DNA from: Semisulcospira habei
Lineage: Eukaryota > Mollusca > Gastropoda > Semisulcospiridae
DNA: 64,000 nt
Reading direction: 5' to 3'
NCBI GenBank assembly: GCA_036245525.1
Contig: BTPG01000001.1
Location: forward strand, 222,248,774 to 222,312,773
The notes beneath the pieces were generated by a model. The model saw only the letters and a list, made by a program, of their open reading frames with translations. It was not told the origin of the DNA and made no database searches. The position numbers and the translations under genes are program-made. Below are positions 13,085 to 24,234 of this stretch, in pieces (positions within the stretch are counted from its first letter, which is position 1; each line of letters starts with the position of its first letter).

Positions 13085-15436
13085 CTAAGAGGACTGATAG
13101 CCAGTGTATGTGCCATCATCACTTGGAAATCTCCAACGTATTTTCGCCCGCACGCATGAAGGTGGGCATTTTCGTACCCGGGGCCCATGACGCCCTCCAT
13201 CCACAAAATAAAAAAACGATAAGCTTGACTGCGGAATTTACTATTTGAGTATTCAGCAGACACTCCACCAAATCTGTATGCATAGTTGGCTACACCAGCA
13301 ATTTCAACTAAACAACACTTCCGAGTCAAACACAACTCACTAAATGTAGGTTCGTTTGTGACACAGTGATGCCACTGACAGCATATTTGGTGCCTCTGTT
13401 CTGCCTCAAATACACAGTGGCTACATTCGCACCAACCTGCTACTGGCTCGGCCTGCTCGGGTCTAATGCTGTTGGTGATAAACGGCATCATGTGCGGCTG
13501 TGTTTGAAGGATGTTTCTTAGACGTTGTCTCAACTCCTCCTCTCCCATGTTGTTCAACAGGTTCTGATAAATAAATACAACAGCACAATTTGATATATAT
13601 TTACTTTTTCAGCTCGTAAACAATACAGTGGTCTGTTATTATGGCCAACCTAACAATTCACACAAATATACACGATGCTGAATACACAATGTTAGAAAGA
13701 GTGTCCTACAATTTACACACAAATAATAATTATGCACAATCAACAAAGAGGACAGGGATTCAATTTGAGAAAATGATAAATGTTCATGGAATGGAAATGC
13801 CGAGTACTAATTTATACATTGAAACTAATGCTCATTGGATACGACAAAAGGTCAAGATGGTCATCCATCATAAAGAAATTCAAACTTACAAGTCAAAATT
13901 GATGTGATTGCCCCCTCCCCCCTCCAATAATGAGATGCCATGGGCCACTATATTTTGGGAAAGTAGTAATCATTACTTTGGTAAGATCCATTGGCAGCAG
14001 TTGTCTTTGATAGACAATATGTACTAACCTCTGCAGCTCGAAAATCATCTGCTGTTTTGCTTCTGTCTGTGGCAGACTCCACCTCCAGCAAGAGGTTGGC
14101 ACCTGATGTGTCCCGATGGGAACCAGCTCCAAACCTGCCCTGAGATGCTTTTCGAATGGACTGGGAAGGACGTGAGGTGGAGGCCTGCGGTGCTTCTTTG
14201 TTTGCCTGCTCCTCATTGGACTCTACACGGTCATCCTGTACAAATTAAAAAGATTCATGACATTACACATATGGCACAGTGGATTCTGCTTTGTGTGTAA
14301 TAAGCTGAATATTTGCACTTACATACCATGAGGTGTTTGTTATGAGTGTGACAAAAAATATACTTTACTACATACAGATAGACATAAATTGCATATGCCT
14401 CCGTGTGTTATGCCTGCGGTCCTCCTGACTTACTGATGTTATATATCTATCACATTGAAGTTTTGTGTTGATTGTTGGTTTTTGGGTGTTTGGGTTTTAT
14501 TCTGTTTTGTTTGAGGTGGGGTGGGGGGGGGGGGGGGGTGGCGGGTGGGTGGGGGGATGAGTAATTAGGTCTGTGCAGCTTTGGATGTCACTAATGTCCA
14601 ACCTGTAGTTTAATTCTCTATTGTATACATTGCACGTGAAGCACAAAGTATGTGTATTACATTTTCAAACATATGGAAAATAATTAAAGAAGTCTTGTTC
14701 ATTTTTTGTTTGTTGTTTGGACTAGAATGTGTGTGTAATCAGTTATTGGTCATCGAAAAGTGCTTTTCAGGCCATATTTAAATTGTTTACATATGCAGGT
14801 AGTAAAGTTCCAATATAAGGTATTGCCAGAGCACCAACCTGAGGAGGGTATGGGCAAAGTTTATCTGGAGCAAAGTAATTTACATTGAGTACTGTCAGGT
14901 TGTCCAACAAAGTGTTAATGCATGCATATTTTGTAACATGCAGGTTTGATATTACAGGAATTTTAGTGTTTGTAACAGATTTAGGAAACAGAGGAGTAAT
15001 CATTTTGAATGTACACAAGAATCGAGCTTGGCAGTTGAATTCAGATAAGTGTTTTTACTAATGCTTTAATTACAACTGACAAAACAAACTAGCACCAAAA
15101 GGACTAAATGGCAACAACATAAGAAACACACTTCACTTACCAATCCAGTGTTTTTACACAGATTGTGTTAATAGCATGTGCAAAATTTTTGCAGATGATA
15201 CTAAAATCTATAATGAATTGAGCAATAAAGACGTGTTGCAGCATGATTTGGATCACTTGCAAGAGTGGTCCAACACATGGGACTTGCATTTTAATGTAGA
15301 GAAATGAAAGGTCTTACATGCTGGAAGGAACAATCCTGAACACGATTACTTGATGAAAGTGAACAGCAACATTAAAAAGATGGTATCTTGTGAGGAGGAA
15401 AGAGATTTAGGTGTGGTCTTTGACAAAGTTCTATCT

Positions 15437-15470
<34 letters not shown>

Positions 15471-17080
15471 CCCCATATTCAGAACTGCATCAATAAGGCC
15501 AACAAAATGGTTGGAGTAGTTAAGAGAGCTTTTAATTATTTGGACAAGGACATTTTTAGTAAACTGTATAAATCACTAGTCAGACCACATTTAGAATATG
15601 CAAACACTGTATGGTACCCAGGTTTAAAGAGACAATCAGCTGCACTCGAAAGGGTACAGAGACGAGCAACAAAGCTGGTCAAAGAATGTAGAAATATGAC
15701 TTATTCAGACAGACTCAGATACTTTGGATTACGCGGATGTAGAATAAGTGGAGACTTAATCCAGGTTTTTAAAATTTATAATGTCATCGACGACCTAAAG
15801 TGGAATGACTTTTTTGCAGACAGAACCCGAAATTCTGAAGGGAAAATCTTTGTACAGCACTGTAACACTAACCTGCGGAAGTTTTGTTTTACTAACAGAG
15901 TTGCCATTGTTTGGAATGACTTACCAGTTTCATTAAAAAAAGCATCTAATATAAATTCTTTTAAAAATTAGCTGGACGAATTACCAAAATTTAAAGAGAT
16001 TTTTTATTCCTATGATAAATGATTTTATAGGAAAATTGCATGCATAGCAGACCCATAAAGGAACTAAAGAAAGAAAGGACATTTATAAAGGCCTCACGGC
16101 CTATTTTGTCCTCACAATACTACTACTACTACTACTAGACCCAGGTGTGCAGGCAGACAGTCTGTGCATTGTGTTTTGCGCTGCTTGCAGGCACAAAGCT
16201 GAGAACAGGTTGACCTTTTCTGGCATGGGCAACATTTGGACCCCTGATGGAAAAAATAAAATGAACACAAAGTAACATGATGCTAACAAGGCACGCAAGA
16301 TGCGAGGTAATACAAAAGGGTTGTGTACACATATACAGGTGACTTGCAATGCATCATCCGATCAGATAATATCACAATTGTCCCACAAGTAATATGTGCT
16401 CTTCTATTTCGCTAAAGTTGTCGGGGGGGGGGGGGGGGGGGGGGGGGGAGGGGGGGGGGGGGGAAAGCACTAAAATGCGCGAGGGAAATAACGCACAGGC
16501 TACTACATAATACAAAGCAAACACACACAATGGTAAGGAAAGGAGAGGAAAACAGCTGCTAAACTAAATTGGGTGAACTATGCAATGCCACTTATCTGAT
16601 AGCCCATTTTAGTATACGAGATCCCCCGTGAGATGGCCTTAGTCGCCTGCTCGGCGTTAAACCCAAATAACTAACTAACCAAAGTATACGAGATCAGCCG
16701 ATATGAAACAGCCCCCGTGTCTTCCGTAAGATGCAGCTGCAGTTCCTGGTTCTGTTCAGACTAATTACTTGCAACATAAGAATTTATTCTGTACAAATAT
16801 GGTCGCGTGAATTTGCCCCATCGAAAGGAGTGCGTAGATTTGACCGCCATCTTGCATATCCAAGGTAACCATTCACCACGAGTGGCTTCCCCTGATTCCC
16901 ACAATGCTTTGCTGGCGATGGCGTCTGCTGAAGTTGCGTGTATGGTAACTGCAGTAAAACTTTACGCCTGCACTATGTGTACAATATCATGGACTGGATT
17001 TACGTGTGGTAAAGATTCGTTTACAACTACAAAGTGTCAGGAGTCATACTTACATCTTGTACTGCCGTACATTCCGCCAT
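13085..17080 (-). CDS. P2X7-ballast-like cysteine-rich protein carried by the transposon
   Basis: Three exons with matching phase 0 on minus: 17080-17054 (MAECTAVQD, then a GTAAGT donor), 14235-14029 (69 codons, polar and Ser/Glu-rich) and 13563-13085. Exon 3 holds GWCECSHC, then HQICCQWHHC, FSELCLTRKCCL, FRSQAYRFFILW and, after a one-base frame change near 13180 (in a CCCGGGGCCC stretch), a PSCVRAKIRWRFP segment and the stop at 13085-13087. Order and spacing of Cys, His and Arg match the zinc-binding cytoplasmic ballast domain of vertebrate P2X7 receptors. There is no channel domain or membrane segment. The function in the element is unknown; a DNA- or protein-binding accessory role is inference. 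Exon 1 lies just inside the right inverted repeat, mirroring the transposase start at the left. A LINE and a 60-bp repeat sit in intron 1. Confidence 0.65.
13641..13907 (+). other. Unassigned AT-rich ORF within intron 2 of the ballast-like gene
   Basis: An 88-codon ATG ORF. Its composition resembles the virus-like genes more than the surrounding transposon. No domain is recognised. It could be chance or a fragment of another insertion. Confidence 0.2.
14240..15149. other. Intron 1 of the ballast-like gene, no confirmed feature
   Basis: Contains a G-rich tract (14517-14557) and an 83-codon AT-rich minus ORF (14767-15018) with no recognised domain. Nothing else is seen. Confidence 0.3.
15150..16138 (+). 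mobile_element. CR1/L2-like LINE fragment, C-terminal reverse transcriptase and 3' end
   Basis: A FADDTKIY motif (the RT catalytic DD) at about 15195 is followed by a region with GVVF, VRPHLEYANTVW and LERVQRRATKLV, typical of the C-terminus of CR1/L2-type proteins. A TGA interrupts the early part. A 33-base C-run (15437-15469) replaces or expands part of the frame, giving a false poly-proline. The 3' end has a GGCCTCACGGCC hairpin and an (ACT)n tail. 5'-truncated and dead. Confidence 0.8.
16421..16463 (+). repeat. Long G run
   Basis: About 40 G with one A. Confidence 0.85.
16624..16682 (-). repeat. Short 60-bp SINE-like repeat, copy 2
   Basis: Reverse orientation, same two ends as the 3157 copy, flanked by AGTATACGAGATC on both sides (16611-16623 and 16683-16695), an exact 13-bp target duplication. 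Confidence 0.85.
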
Positions 17081-17172
17081 CGTCCCCAGCGCGTAAAAAT
17101 CCGTGGCAGCCGGTCAGTTTCGAAAGTGTCACAGCATCAGTCATCTGATGTTGTCCGATCTGCTAATCAAGA

Positions 17173-17382
17173 GGATTTACGTGCAACAGGAAGTGGCCTG
17201 TCTTTTCCCAGGAGTTTTGCCTGCTCGGCGAACACAGTTGCAAACTCCGTCAACTGAGTTGCTAACCGATTTGACCCACTTAGAGGCACGGTAGCCTGCG
17301 GCTGACAACAGGGCCCAAGCTGGGTCCTGTAGAGTCTTTTTAAAACATGCGCTGGGCGGGTTTTTCTCATTGCACCTCAGCT
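17173..17382 (-). repeat. Right terminal inverted repeat of the Kolobok-like element
   Basis: Partner of 1909-2118. It ends CTCAGCT against TTAA. Confidence 0.75.
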
Positions 17383-17951
17383 TTAAGATAAGCTTTAGAT
17401 GCTTAGTTGATTTCAGTTTATTTTTTACAATGTCTCGTTCATGTTTATTTGGGATAACGTCGTTCTCTCTGAGACAGTCTTCAAAGCTGTCACGGTCCTT
17501 ACAGTAAAACAAACAGATAAACTTTAACTGCTCTCGAAAATCTTTCAGTAACCGCATTATATTTCTGAGTGAGAATCCATACACTAACATTTGCGTGTCT
17601 GCCACTAAAGGCAAGTTCTGCTAAAGTGTTTCTCTTCTTGACAATGTCTTTCTCTGCAGAACAGTCATCAACAATAAACAAAGTTGGCTGCCCTTTAAAT
17701 TGCTTGTAAAAATATTGTAGGTAGTCATTCAGTTTTTTCTCAGGGTCGACTAAGTAAATGTTGTGATTAGTCCAAATGAATAAACGGTTGTGATAAGCTT
17801 TGTTGTGTTTTATCGTAGGATAAAATATTACTATGTTTTCGAAATGATGTATGTATCTTGTTTGTAAAAGATCAAGTACAAATTCAGTTTTTCCACACCC
17901 GGTGGCACCACAAAACAAACCACAGTGTGGGTCAAGTGTCATCAAGTTCAT
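17383..17951 (-). CDS. FtsK/HerA-type (A32-like) DNA packaging ATPase
   Basis: Motor that pumps viral DNA into capsids in this virus group. The chosen start is the ATG at 17951, preceded by TATTAAA, which fits the leader of the other genes and lies 19 bp after the capsid stop. The Walker A motif GATGCGKT is at residues 15-22, Walker B LFIVDD at about 91-96, then a segment with LAFSGRHANVSVWILTQKYN. One extra base near 17545 moves the frame. The downstream frame carries LKFICLFYCKDRDSFEDCL and a lysine-rich tail up to the TTAA at 17383. The last nine codons and the stop lie beyond the transposon at 1875-1904. Length fits this short ATPase family. Confidence 0.85.
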
Positions 17952-17970
17952 TTTAATACACAATATAATT

Positions 17971-19251
17971 TTAATACAAGTGTCCACTTAGTCTGCTTTC
18001 TGCAATATTGAGTTGTGCGTCATAAATCAGGTACAAATATATGTTTATTGCTCCAGCGGTTTCAACCTTTTTTTGGATTTGAATTGTAATTCCATCACTG
18101 CCGTTTTCAACAGTACGACCTGACCCATGAAGATAATCATCATCCGTACTGCGCAGGTCTAGCCACAGTGCATACTTATTTGTCAGATATTGACTGATCC
18201 TAACGTCATACAGATGTAAATCTTTACACGCCATGTTTGCTGGTTTTTCTCTAAGTCTTCCACCTGCCCATTTTGTGATCTTGTCATAGTGTTGATAAGG
18301 CTGCAAACCAGATGCATACACTTGATTAGGGCGGCCTTCGATTGCACAAGACAAATGTGTAATTTTTGGATTGTAGAATTTTTCTGAATCCCTTTTGTAT
18401 GGATTACTGGGTTCAACAAACAACATAAGTATGCCTTTCAGTGACCTGGCAGGTGTGTTCAAGTTTATGTTCCACATTGGGTCGCTCTTGTCTTTATGCA
18501 TTAAACTGTGCCTAATCACCCGGTCATAATAAATTGGCAGTCTTGACTGGTACTGATTTTGAATGAGAGTAGCTAGATGAGTATGTGTGACAATTTCATA
18601 TTCCAAAGAGATGTTAGAGATCTTATATGTTGCATTGAGATCAGATGATTTTATAACTTTGGAGTAGTCATTGAAAGTTAGTTCAAAACTTAGGTGGTCA
18701 TTCAGTGCTCCTTGGTAATAAGGTAAATGTGCTGTTAGGATTTCAAACTCAAGTGGAATGTAAAATCTGGTTCCGTATGTTTCAGCTAATATAACGTCCT
18801 TGGCAGCAGATGTTGATTTATCTCCGGCATCGATTCGAAGTTTAGTAATGTTATCTGACTGTATGCCTTGATAAATACGGTCTTCTTGTTCTTCTCGTGT
18901 AAGCCACAGATCTTTGTAACAATAGAACACATCAGCGTCGTCTAGACTAAACACTTCCTGACCTTCAAGTTTTACTTTAATAGTTCTAATAATTGCTCTG
19001 CCAAGATTGTTAACTAGTGTTCTGTTCACGTCTGCGTCTGATGAAAGTTCAATATTAAAAGCAAGGCGTGCAGTGCCAGGAACAATAATGTCACTGGGGC
19101 CTAGGTTTGGAAACTTGACAGTTAAGGTTTGGTTTTGGTCTATAGTACTTGGATTATTTGTGATAACAATTGATTGTCTAATGCCCTTAACACCAAGAGG
19201 CTCACGTAGTTTTCTATATGGGTCTAACTTTGATCCGTAAGATGATGTCAT
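17971..19251 (-). CDS. Major capsid protein, probable double jelly-roll type
   Basis: An intact ORF of 426 codons from the ATG at 19251 (an in-frame ATG also lies at 19263). I prefer 19251 because AATAAA touches it, as at the other genes. Visible blocks are a proline/glycine-rich N-terminus (YGSKLDPYRKLREPLGVKG), FPNLGPSDIIVPGTARLAF, NNLGRAIIRTIKVKLEGQEV, DADVFYCYKDLW, FELTFNDYSKVI and, near the end, LWLDLRSTDDDYLHGSGR. These fit capsid proteins of Polinton/adintovirus-like elements. Its position directly upstream of the packaging ATPase agrees. It diverges from the membrane-protein gene at 19292 with only about 40 bp between starts. It is uninterrupted, unlike most neighbours. Confidence 0.8.
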   Translation of the reverse strand: MTSSYGSKLDPYRKLREPLGVKGIRQSIVITNNPSTIDQNQTLTVKFPNLGPSDIIVPGTARLAFNIELSSDADVNRTLVNNLGRAIIRTIKVKLEGQEVFSLDDADVFYCYKDLWLTREEQEDRIYQGIQSDNITKLRIDAGDKSTSAAKDVILAETYGTRFYIPLEFEILTAHLPYYQGALNDHLSFELTFNDYSKVIKSSDLNATYKISNISLEYEIVTHTHLATLIQNQYQSRLPIYYDRVIRHSLMHKDKSDPMWNINLNTPARSLKGILMLFVEPSNPYKRDSEKFYNPKITHLSCAIEGRPNQVYASGLQPYQHYDKITKWAGGRLREKPANMACKDLHLYDVRISQYLTNKYALWLDLRSTDDDYLHGSGRTVENGSDGITIQIQKKVETAGAINIYLYLIYDAQLNIAESRLSGHLY

Positions 19252-19291
19252 TTTATTGTGCATAATAAAAAATATTAAATTAATAAAAACA
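19252..19291. promoter_or_regulatory. Divergent AT-rich intergenic leader
   Basis: Almost pure A/T, with AATAAAAAATATT and TTAATAAAAAC blocks between two opposite start codons. A shared bidirectional promoter is inferred. Confidence 0.45.
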
Positions 19292-20502
19292 ATGGCAGCA
19301 GGAGGATTTAATCATGAAGATTTTGACATGAATGTAATGGATGCATCTGATACCAGTATCACAGATATGACAGATATGACTGGAATGGGAAATACTTCTC
19401 CTTAGTATCACGAACTGTTAAAAGACAAAGTAAACTCATTTTATGACAGTGTTGGTAATAGAGCCTAATCAGTTTGAATATGAAAAAGGTCACTTATTTG
19501 TAAATACAGAGGGAAAGTGTATCTAACCCATAAAAATAGTCCTGCTAAGTTTAGATCTTTAAGTACAATCAAAACTGATGTAGGTGGTGAGTCAGCACTG
19601 CAGCGTTACCTTGGTGTTGGTACTAGTAAGAAGTTACCCCCTAGACTTGCTAGTACCATTCACGACACGCAAACAAGGTTGCCGACAGGACAAGATATTG
19701 AAATGGCTGCAGTAACAAGCCTGCCAGAAATAGCAAACACAGTGATGCAAGAAACCTCATTTACTGAAGGACAAATAAATGAAGTAATGAAAACAATAGA
19801 TGATCCGCCTTTGTCAATGCGGGAGATTATGGGCTTGGACAAATCACTGCAGTCAATCAGAGGTGAAATGGTAAATAATATAGCTAAATTAGGTGAGCTT
19901 GATAAACACATAGAACATGAAAAAGAGAAACTGGCTACAGGAGACGAGGAGAATTATGACACAGAAATGAAAGAAAGAATAAACACAGATTAAATGATTT
20001 GTATATAGAAAGATCAGGAAGGTTAGAAACGATTAGTATTGGAAGAGAAAAACTGAAAACACAGGTCAACAGGATTAGAGAAACTATTCAGAAAATACTT
20101 CACGAAGACACAACCTTGACCGAAAGACTTAAAACACTTTTCAGAGAACAGGGTATCACTATTGCGAGTTTAAATACTGCTCTTGGGTTTATTATCAATA
20201 CTGTTGTATTAGCTGTCTCTGGTGGTGGTGGCGCCCCTCTTCCACCGGCCCCACCAGCTCTGACTGACCCAAAAGATTTACAGTCATGGGTAAAGAAACA
20301 GTTGTCTCATATATCAGACTTGCTTAAGAAATTGGCTCTGAAAGCAATGGACGCATTGCCAGGCATTTTAGGTAGTGTTGTCAGTTGGTTGATTAGCACA
20401 GCGGCAAAGGTAGTTGGGTTTATGGCAGAAAATGTGTGGGTCTTTTTGGTTACAGTAGGAGGGTTAATGGTGGGTTATTTAATGAAACAGGTAAAGAAGT
20501 AA
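19292..20502 (+). CDS. Virion-associated membrane protein candidate, broken frame
   Basis: A plus-strand gene starting MAAGGFNHEDF at 19292. An in-frame TAG follows at about 19403, another frame break lies between 19405 and 19517, the main ORF runs 19517-19993, and a one-base shift near 19985 joins it to 19999-20502. The middle is charged and helical (ELDKHIEHEKEKL, ERSGRLETI). The C-terminal 100 residues have a hydrophobic helix near GFIINTVVLAV, a Gly/Pro-rich hinge (GGGGAPLPPAPPA) and two more hydrophobic helices ending in basic KQVKK. I do not know the family name. Position among structural genes suggests a minor capsid or membrane protein (inference). Confidence 0.55.
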
Positions 20503-20511
20503 TATCCCTAA

Positions 20512-22553
20512 TCATGTAAGGCCTATTACCAATGCAGTTCTCTCTGACTCATGTGTGGAGTCAGGGGTTGGTGACGGTGTAGGAGACGGTGTCTGTGTTA
20601 CTGACTGTACCGGCTGTATGGTTGCCGGGGTCGGGGTCGGAGTTGTTACTGTCTGTACTGACGTTACAGGCATTAATGACTGGTGACGTGTGGTTGTTGC
20701 CCCCAAGTTCACAGATTGATTGAGTCCGAAATTTTGATCATGACCAGCAACAATTATTTCATTATTATAATTTGTTATTGTCCCCATTTGTAATTGAAGG
20801 TCAGACGGTAACATGTATAGCCCGATAACAACACCCCCACCCGGGTGTGCCCTGGGGGACTTGGGTGGGGTTAGGTACTTTTTAGTTCCCAGGGTCACCC
20901 TGGTCAGCCCCACAGGGTGAGTTTTTCTCTCTATTCTGGGGCATGTGTTTCTGTCTACCCTTGGTCCATTCACCTGTATTTGCCTTTTTAAAACTCTCCC
21001 TACTGTCTGCACTGCCTGTAGCTCTTGATATTGGATGTGTGTTGCTAAATGGTCTTAGCTTTATTTAGGCCCCATGTGTTAGGTTTATTTAATGTATTTG
21101 ACCGGCTGGCGACATACATTCAATGTTCTGTTTAATTTTTTTTTTCACAAGCAGTGCAGGCACGTCCTGAGAAAGCCTTGTTGCTGTCGGGACGTTAAGC
21201 AATGTACAATCAATCAATCAACCGATGCCAACAACAAAGTCAATTTTTGATCTGGCATATCTGAGAACGTCTTGGTAGCGTTGTATGCTTGATGGGAGAT
21301 CAACAACTAAATTTACTGAATCTTCTAGGTTTGCGAGAAACTGTTTTTGTGCTTCAAATTTACCACTCCTGTTTAAAATGTTTGATTTTGTTAGTGATTG
21401 TGCTCCTAGTAAACACCACACATATGTTCTGATAGACTCATTTACGCACTCGACTCCTGCTTGAGTAAACCCGTCACTCCTGTCTAAGACAAATGTGGTC
21501 CAGGCATTCTGTTCTATTGAGCCTAACCAGACTTCAGATTTTGATGAGAATGAAGTGTAACTAGGGTAGTAATCTTGTGGGTATTGTCTGTGACTCATAG
21601 CATAATACAATGTACCCATACCATTGTGATCATCAAGTTTTTGTGTGAAGTCATACTTTGTACTGATGTTAAATTCATTACAGATCCGTTCAAATGCTTT
21701 CATATCCATAGGGTTGTTATACCTGTTGAAACTGGATTCAGTGGGTAGTGGGGTATGCAGTTCTGACAGTATTCTTCTAAGCTGGTAATATGTGTGGAAA
21801 CGATACACAGATCTAATCAGTTTGTTTGAGTGATTCAAGTGGTCTGTAAAAGAAACACCACAGCCTGTAGTTGTGCACAGTATAGGAAAGTTGAGCTGGT
21901 TTTGAAACATCTTTCGTGTGCTTGAGGACCATTTTCTTGCAGTAGCATCGTCTGTTATTGGAGGGTTTAAGTATTGATCAAAGGGGTTGGGTACTTTCAC
22001 TTGAAATAAATCTTGTTCCGATACAGCTATATCGAGCTGATTTAGTTGAATTATTTTCTGTTCATAAGTAGGTGCAACATTATACTTGGCATCCACATTA
22101 AATTGAAATGCGTTTGTACCCCACCCGGGTCTGCCCTGGGGGACTTGGGTGGGGTTAGGTATTTTTTAGTTCCCAGGGTCACCCTGGTCAGCCCCACAGG
22201 GTGGGTTTTTCTCTCTATTCTGGGGCATGTGTTTCTGTCTACCCTTTGTCCATTCACCTGTATTTGCCTTTTTAAAACTCTCCCTACTGTCTGCACTGCC
22301 TGTAGCTCTTGATATTGGATGTGTGTTGCTAAATGGTCTTAGCTTTATTTAGGCCCCATGTGTTAGGTTTATTTAATGTATTTGACCGGCTGGCGACATA
22401 CATTCAATGTTCTGTTTATTTATTTTTTTTTCACAAGCGGTGCAGGCACGTCCTGAGAAAGCCTTGTTGCTGTCGGGACGTTAAGCAATGTACAATCAAT
22501 CAATCATGAAATGCGTTTGTAGTGACACTTGTTGGTGATTTAAATTCCATCAT
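20512..22553 (-). CDS. Probable minor structural protein, split by two SINEs
   Basis: Three open segments on minus, 22553-22507, 22118-21222 and 20830-20512, are separated only by two SINE copies (22119-22506 and 20831-21221). Each SINE has target duplications, and removing them leaves one continuous frame of about 410 codons. The start is ATGATG at 22553, 24 bp from the divergent gene at 22578, after CATAAAAAAG. The N-terminal part has YLNPPITDDATARKWSSSTR and a cysteine pair. The C-terminus is a Thr/Pro-rich tail (TPTPTPATIQPVQS and SPTPSPTPDS). The family is not recognised. Location and lack of enzyme motifs suggest a virion protein. Confidence 0.65.
20831..21221 (+). repeat. SINE family 1, copy A
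   Basis: A 390-bp repeat running from CACCCGGGT...CTGGGGGACTTGGGTGG to TCGGGACGTTAAGCAATG with an (AATC)n tail. Flanked by related CCGATAACAAC and CCGATGCCAACAAC, a probable target duplication. Four further copies are in the window. Confidence 0.85.
22119..22506 (+). repeat. SINE family 1, copy B
   Basis: Over 95 percent identical by eye to copy A. The exact 15-bp target duplication TGAAATGCGTTTGTA is at 22104-22118 and 22507-22521. Confidence 0.95.
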
Positions 22554-22577
22554 GTTCTTTTTTATGAGATAATAAAA

Positions 22578-23306
22578 ATGTTTATTACCTTAACAAATCT
22601 TGATACAAGCAAACCAGTGTGGTTAACTAAAGGGATTGATAATCGTGATGGTAAGAAGGCTGTAGCTATCCATGAAATGTTCTACACTGTAAAGTGGTTT
22701 AATGTAACAGATGATACAAGTTATTGTGTAAGTTATAGAGTTGCAGATGGTTCAGGCACTGATACAAACTTTATACCATCTGGGTATTATGACTTTTGTA
22801 CTATAGCTGAATGGTTTCAAAGCAAATTAAAAATTAAAGCAACTTTGAATCCAGCTAACTTAATTGTTTCATTAGAATTTTCTAGAGTTGTGTTTACAAT
22901 TTCGAATAAACTTGCATCTTTACTTGGTTTAATAGGTGATTTTGTAACTAGTGCAGATGAAGATTGGACACAAACAGTGAGTGGTTTGGCAGTGACGTTA
23001 AAACCAAACAAAGAAAAAGTAACTGGAAAATATCCTGTCCATTTGGCAGTACACACAGTATTTAATGTGCATTTGAAAGAACTAAACACAACTGAAAATG
23101 TGCACAATGGAAAACCATCAACTTTGTTGAGATGCTTACCGACTGGAACTGCTCCGTATTGTGAAAGTGTGGCTGTTAGATTTCCTAATTTACAGTTTAA
23201 GAAATTAGGTTCCAGTTTCTTTGAGTCACTGTGTTTATCCATAACTAATCAGGATGACAAACCAGTTCTGATGCATGATTTTAGTGTTGTGTTGAAAGTT
23301 AAATAA
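22578..23306 (+). CDS. Probable penton/minor capsid-like protein of the virus-like element
   Basis: An intact ORF of 242 codons, the ATG preceded by GATAATAAAA. It is beta-rich without membrane segments. Visible blocks are MFITLTNLDTSKPVWLTKGI, SGYYDFCTIAEWF and, at the C-terminus, FFESLCLSITNQDDKPVLMH. The closing strand pattern, a short conserved ITxxDxxP followed by hydrophobic beta residues, is like single jelly-roll or penton-type proteins of related elements. That comparison is from general knowledge and is not proved here. Divergent to the SINE-split gene and 21 bp upstream of the next gene, so probably co-expressed. Confidence 0.55.
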   Translation: MFITLTNLDTSKPVWLTKGIDNRDGKKAVAIHEMFYTVKWFNVTDDTSYCVSYRVADGSGTDTNFIPSGYYDFCTIAEWFQSKLKIKATLNPANLIVSLEFSRVVFTISNKLASLLGLIGDFVTSADEDWTQTVSGLAVTLKPNKEKVTGKYPVHLAVHTVFNVHLKELNTTENVHNGKPSTLLRCLPTGTAPYCESVAVRFPNLQFKKLGSSFFESLCLSITNQDDKPVLMHDFSVVLKVK

Positions 23307-23327
23307 TTTTATTTTTGTTTATAAAAA

Positions 23328-24204
23328 ATGAGTGCTGGTCCAAAGTCGAGAATTATTCCAGTTGTGTGTACTGTAACAGAGTTGAAAGATTTGGCTGATG
23401 TACAGGAGTTTGAGAAAGAGGGAGAAATAGGAGAGGTGTATGGTTTTGAACTCGATTCTTTTGGTATGTACAAGAGAAAAGTAATAGATGACATGAAAGA
23501 TGGCGAAAGACCGATTCCTAAACTTGGTCAGCTGCATGATGTTAATGTCCCTACTCCGCCTGTAAATAACGTACCCTACAACTTAATACATGTGGGTAAT
23601 AAGTGGGTAGTTTCGCCTGTGCCTGCTCCACTACCCACAATTGACTGGGACATAAAGTTTGAATTTATTAGTCCTTATGTTTACAGTGATGACGAAGGAG
23701 CCTTAGTGTTTAGGAAAGTTGTTAACTCTGGGCCGTTGATTGTAAGTCTTGTTCCAAGCTTTGCCCCAGACAACATTAGCAGAGATAAACTACAAGTGCT
23801 TGTGTATGAGAAACGGAGGTATCTTCTTACACATAGGAAGGGTAGATCAGATGCAAAGGTCGTGTTTGTACCATCAAACTTTACCATCGCAAGAGAAGCG
23901 ACAATAGTAATTGAAATTATCATGAGATCTGTAGCTTCTGCCAAAGAGACATATTTCGTGCAGGGAATTAAACTTACATGGGATGAAACATTGGCAGAGT
24001 CAACAAAAGTTTTTATTGCAATTAGAAAAAAATGTAGATGTTTTTGAGGTTTCGAGCAGTATTCCAGCTGTCAAGATAGTGGTCAACAAAACAACTTTTG
24101 TTTATCTAAATTACATAAAACTAGAACACATTGATCTTGTTTCGTTTTATTACGCCAACAAATTATATACTTTTGACGAGTTGCAAAATGTAATTGCTGA
24201 TTAA
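23328..24204 (+). CDS. Unknown virus-like element protein, possibly with shifted C-terminal extension
   Basis: The 239-codon ORF (23328-24047) starts after TTTATAAAAA. It is rich in beta-prone residues, has a Pro-rich middle (VPTPPVNNVP, SPVPAPLPT) and no known motif. It ends in a lysine/arginine run read from an A7 tract (about 24026). In the next frame an open stretch continues to 24204 (ending FDELQNVIAD) without a convincing start of its own. Either the protein is about 290 residues with a homopolymer indel, or a separate short gene lost its start. Function is unknown. Confidence 0.5.
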
Positions 24205-24234
24205 ATACAAAATATATTTGTGAATTTTAAAAAA

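Noticed and set aside
16807..17294. Plus-strand ORFs near the right inverted repeat
   Set aside because: Overlap the inverted repeat and the first exon of the minus gene; no domain and no supporting context.
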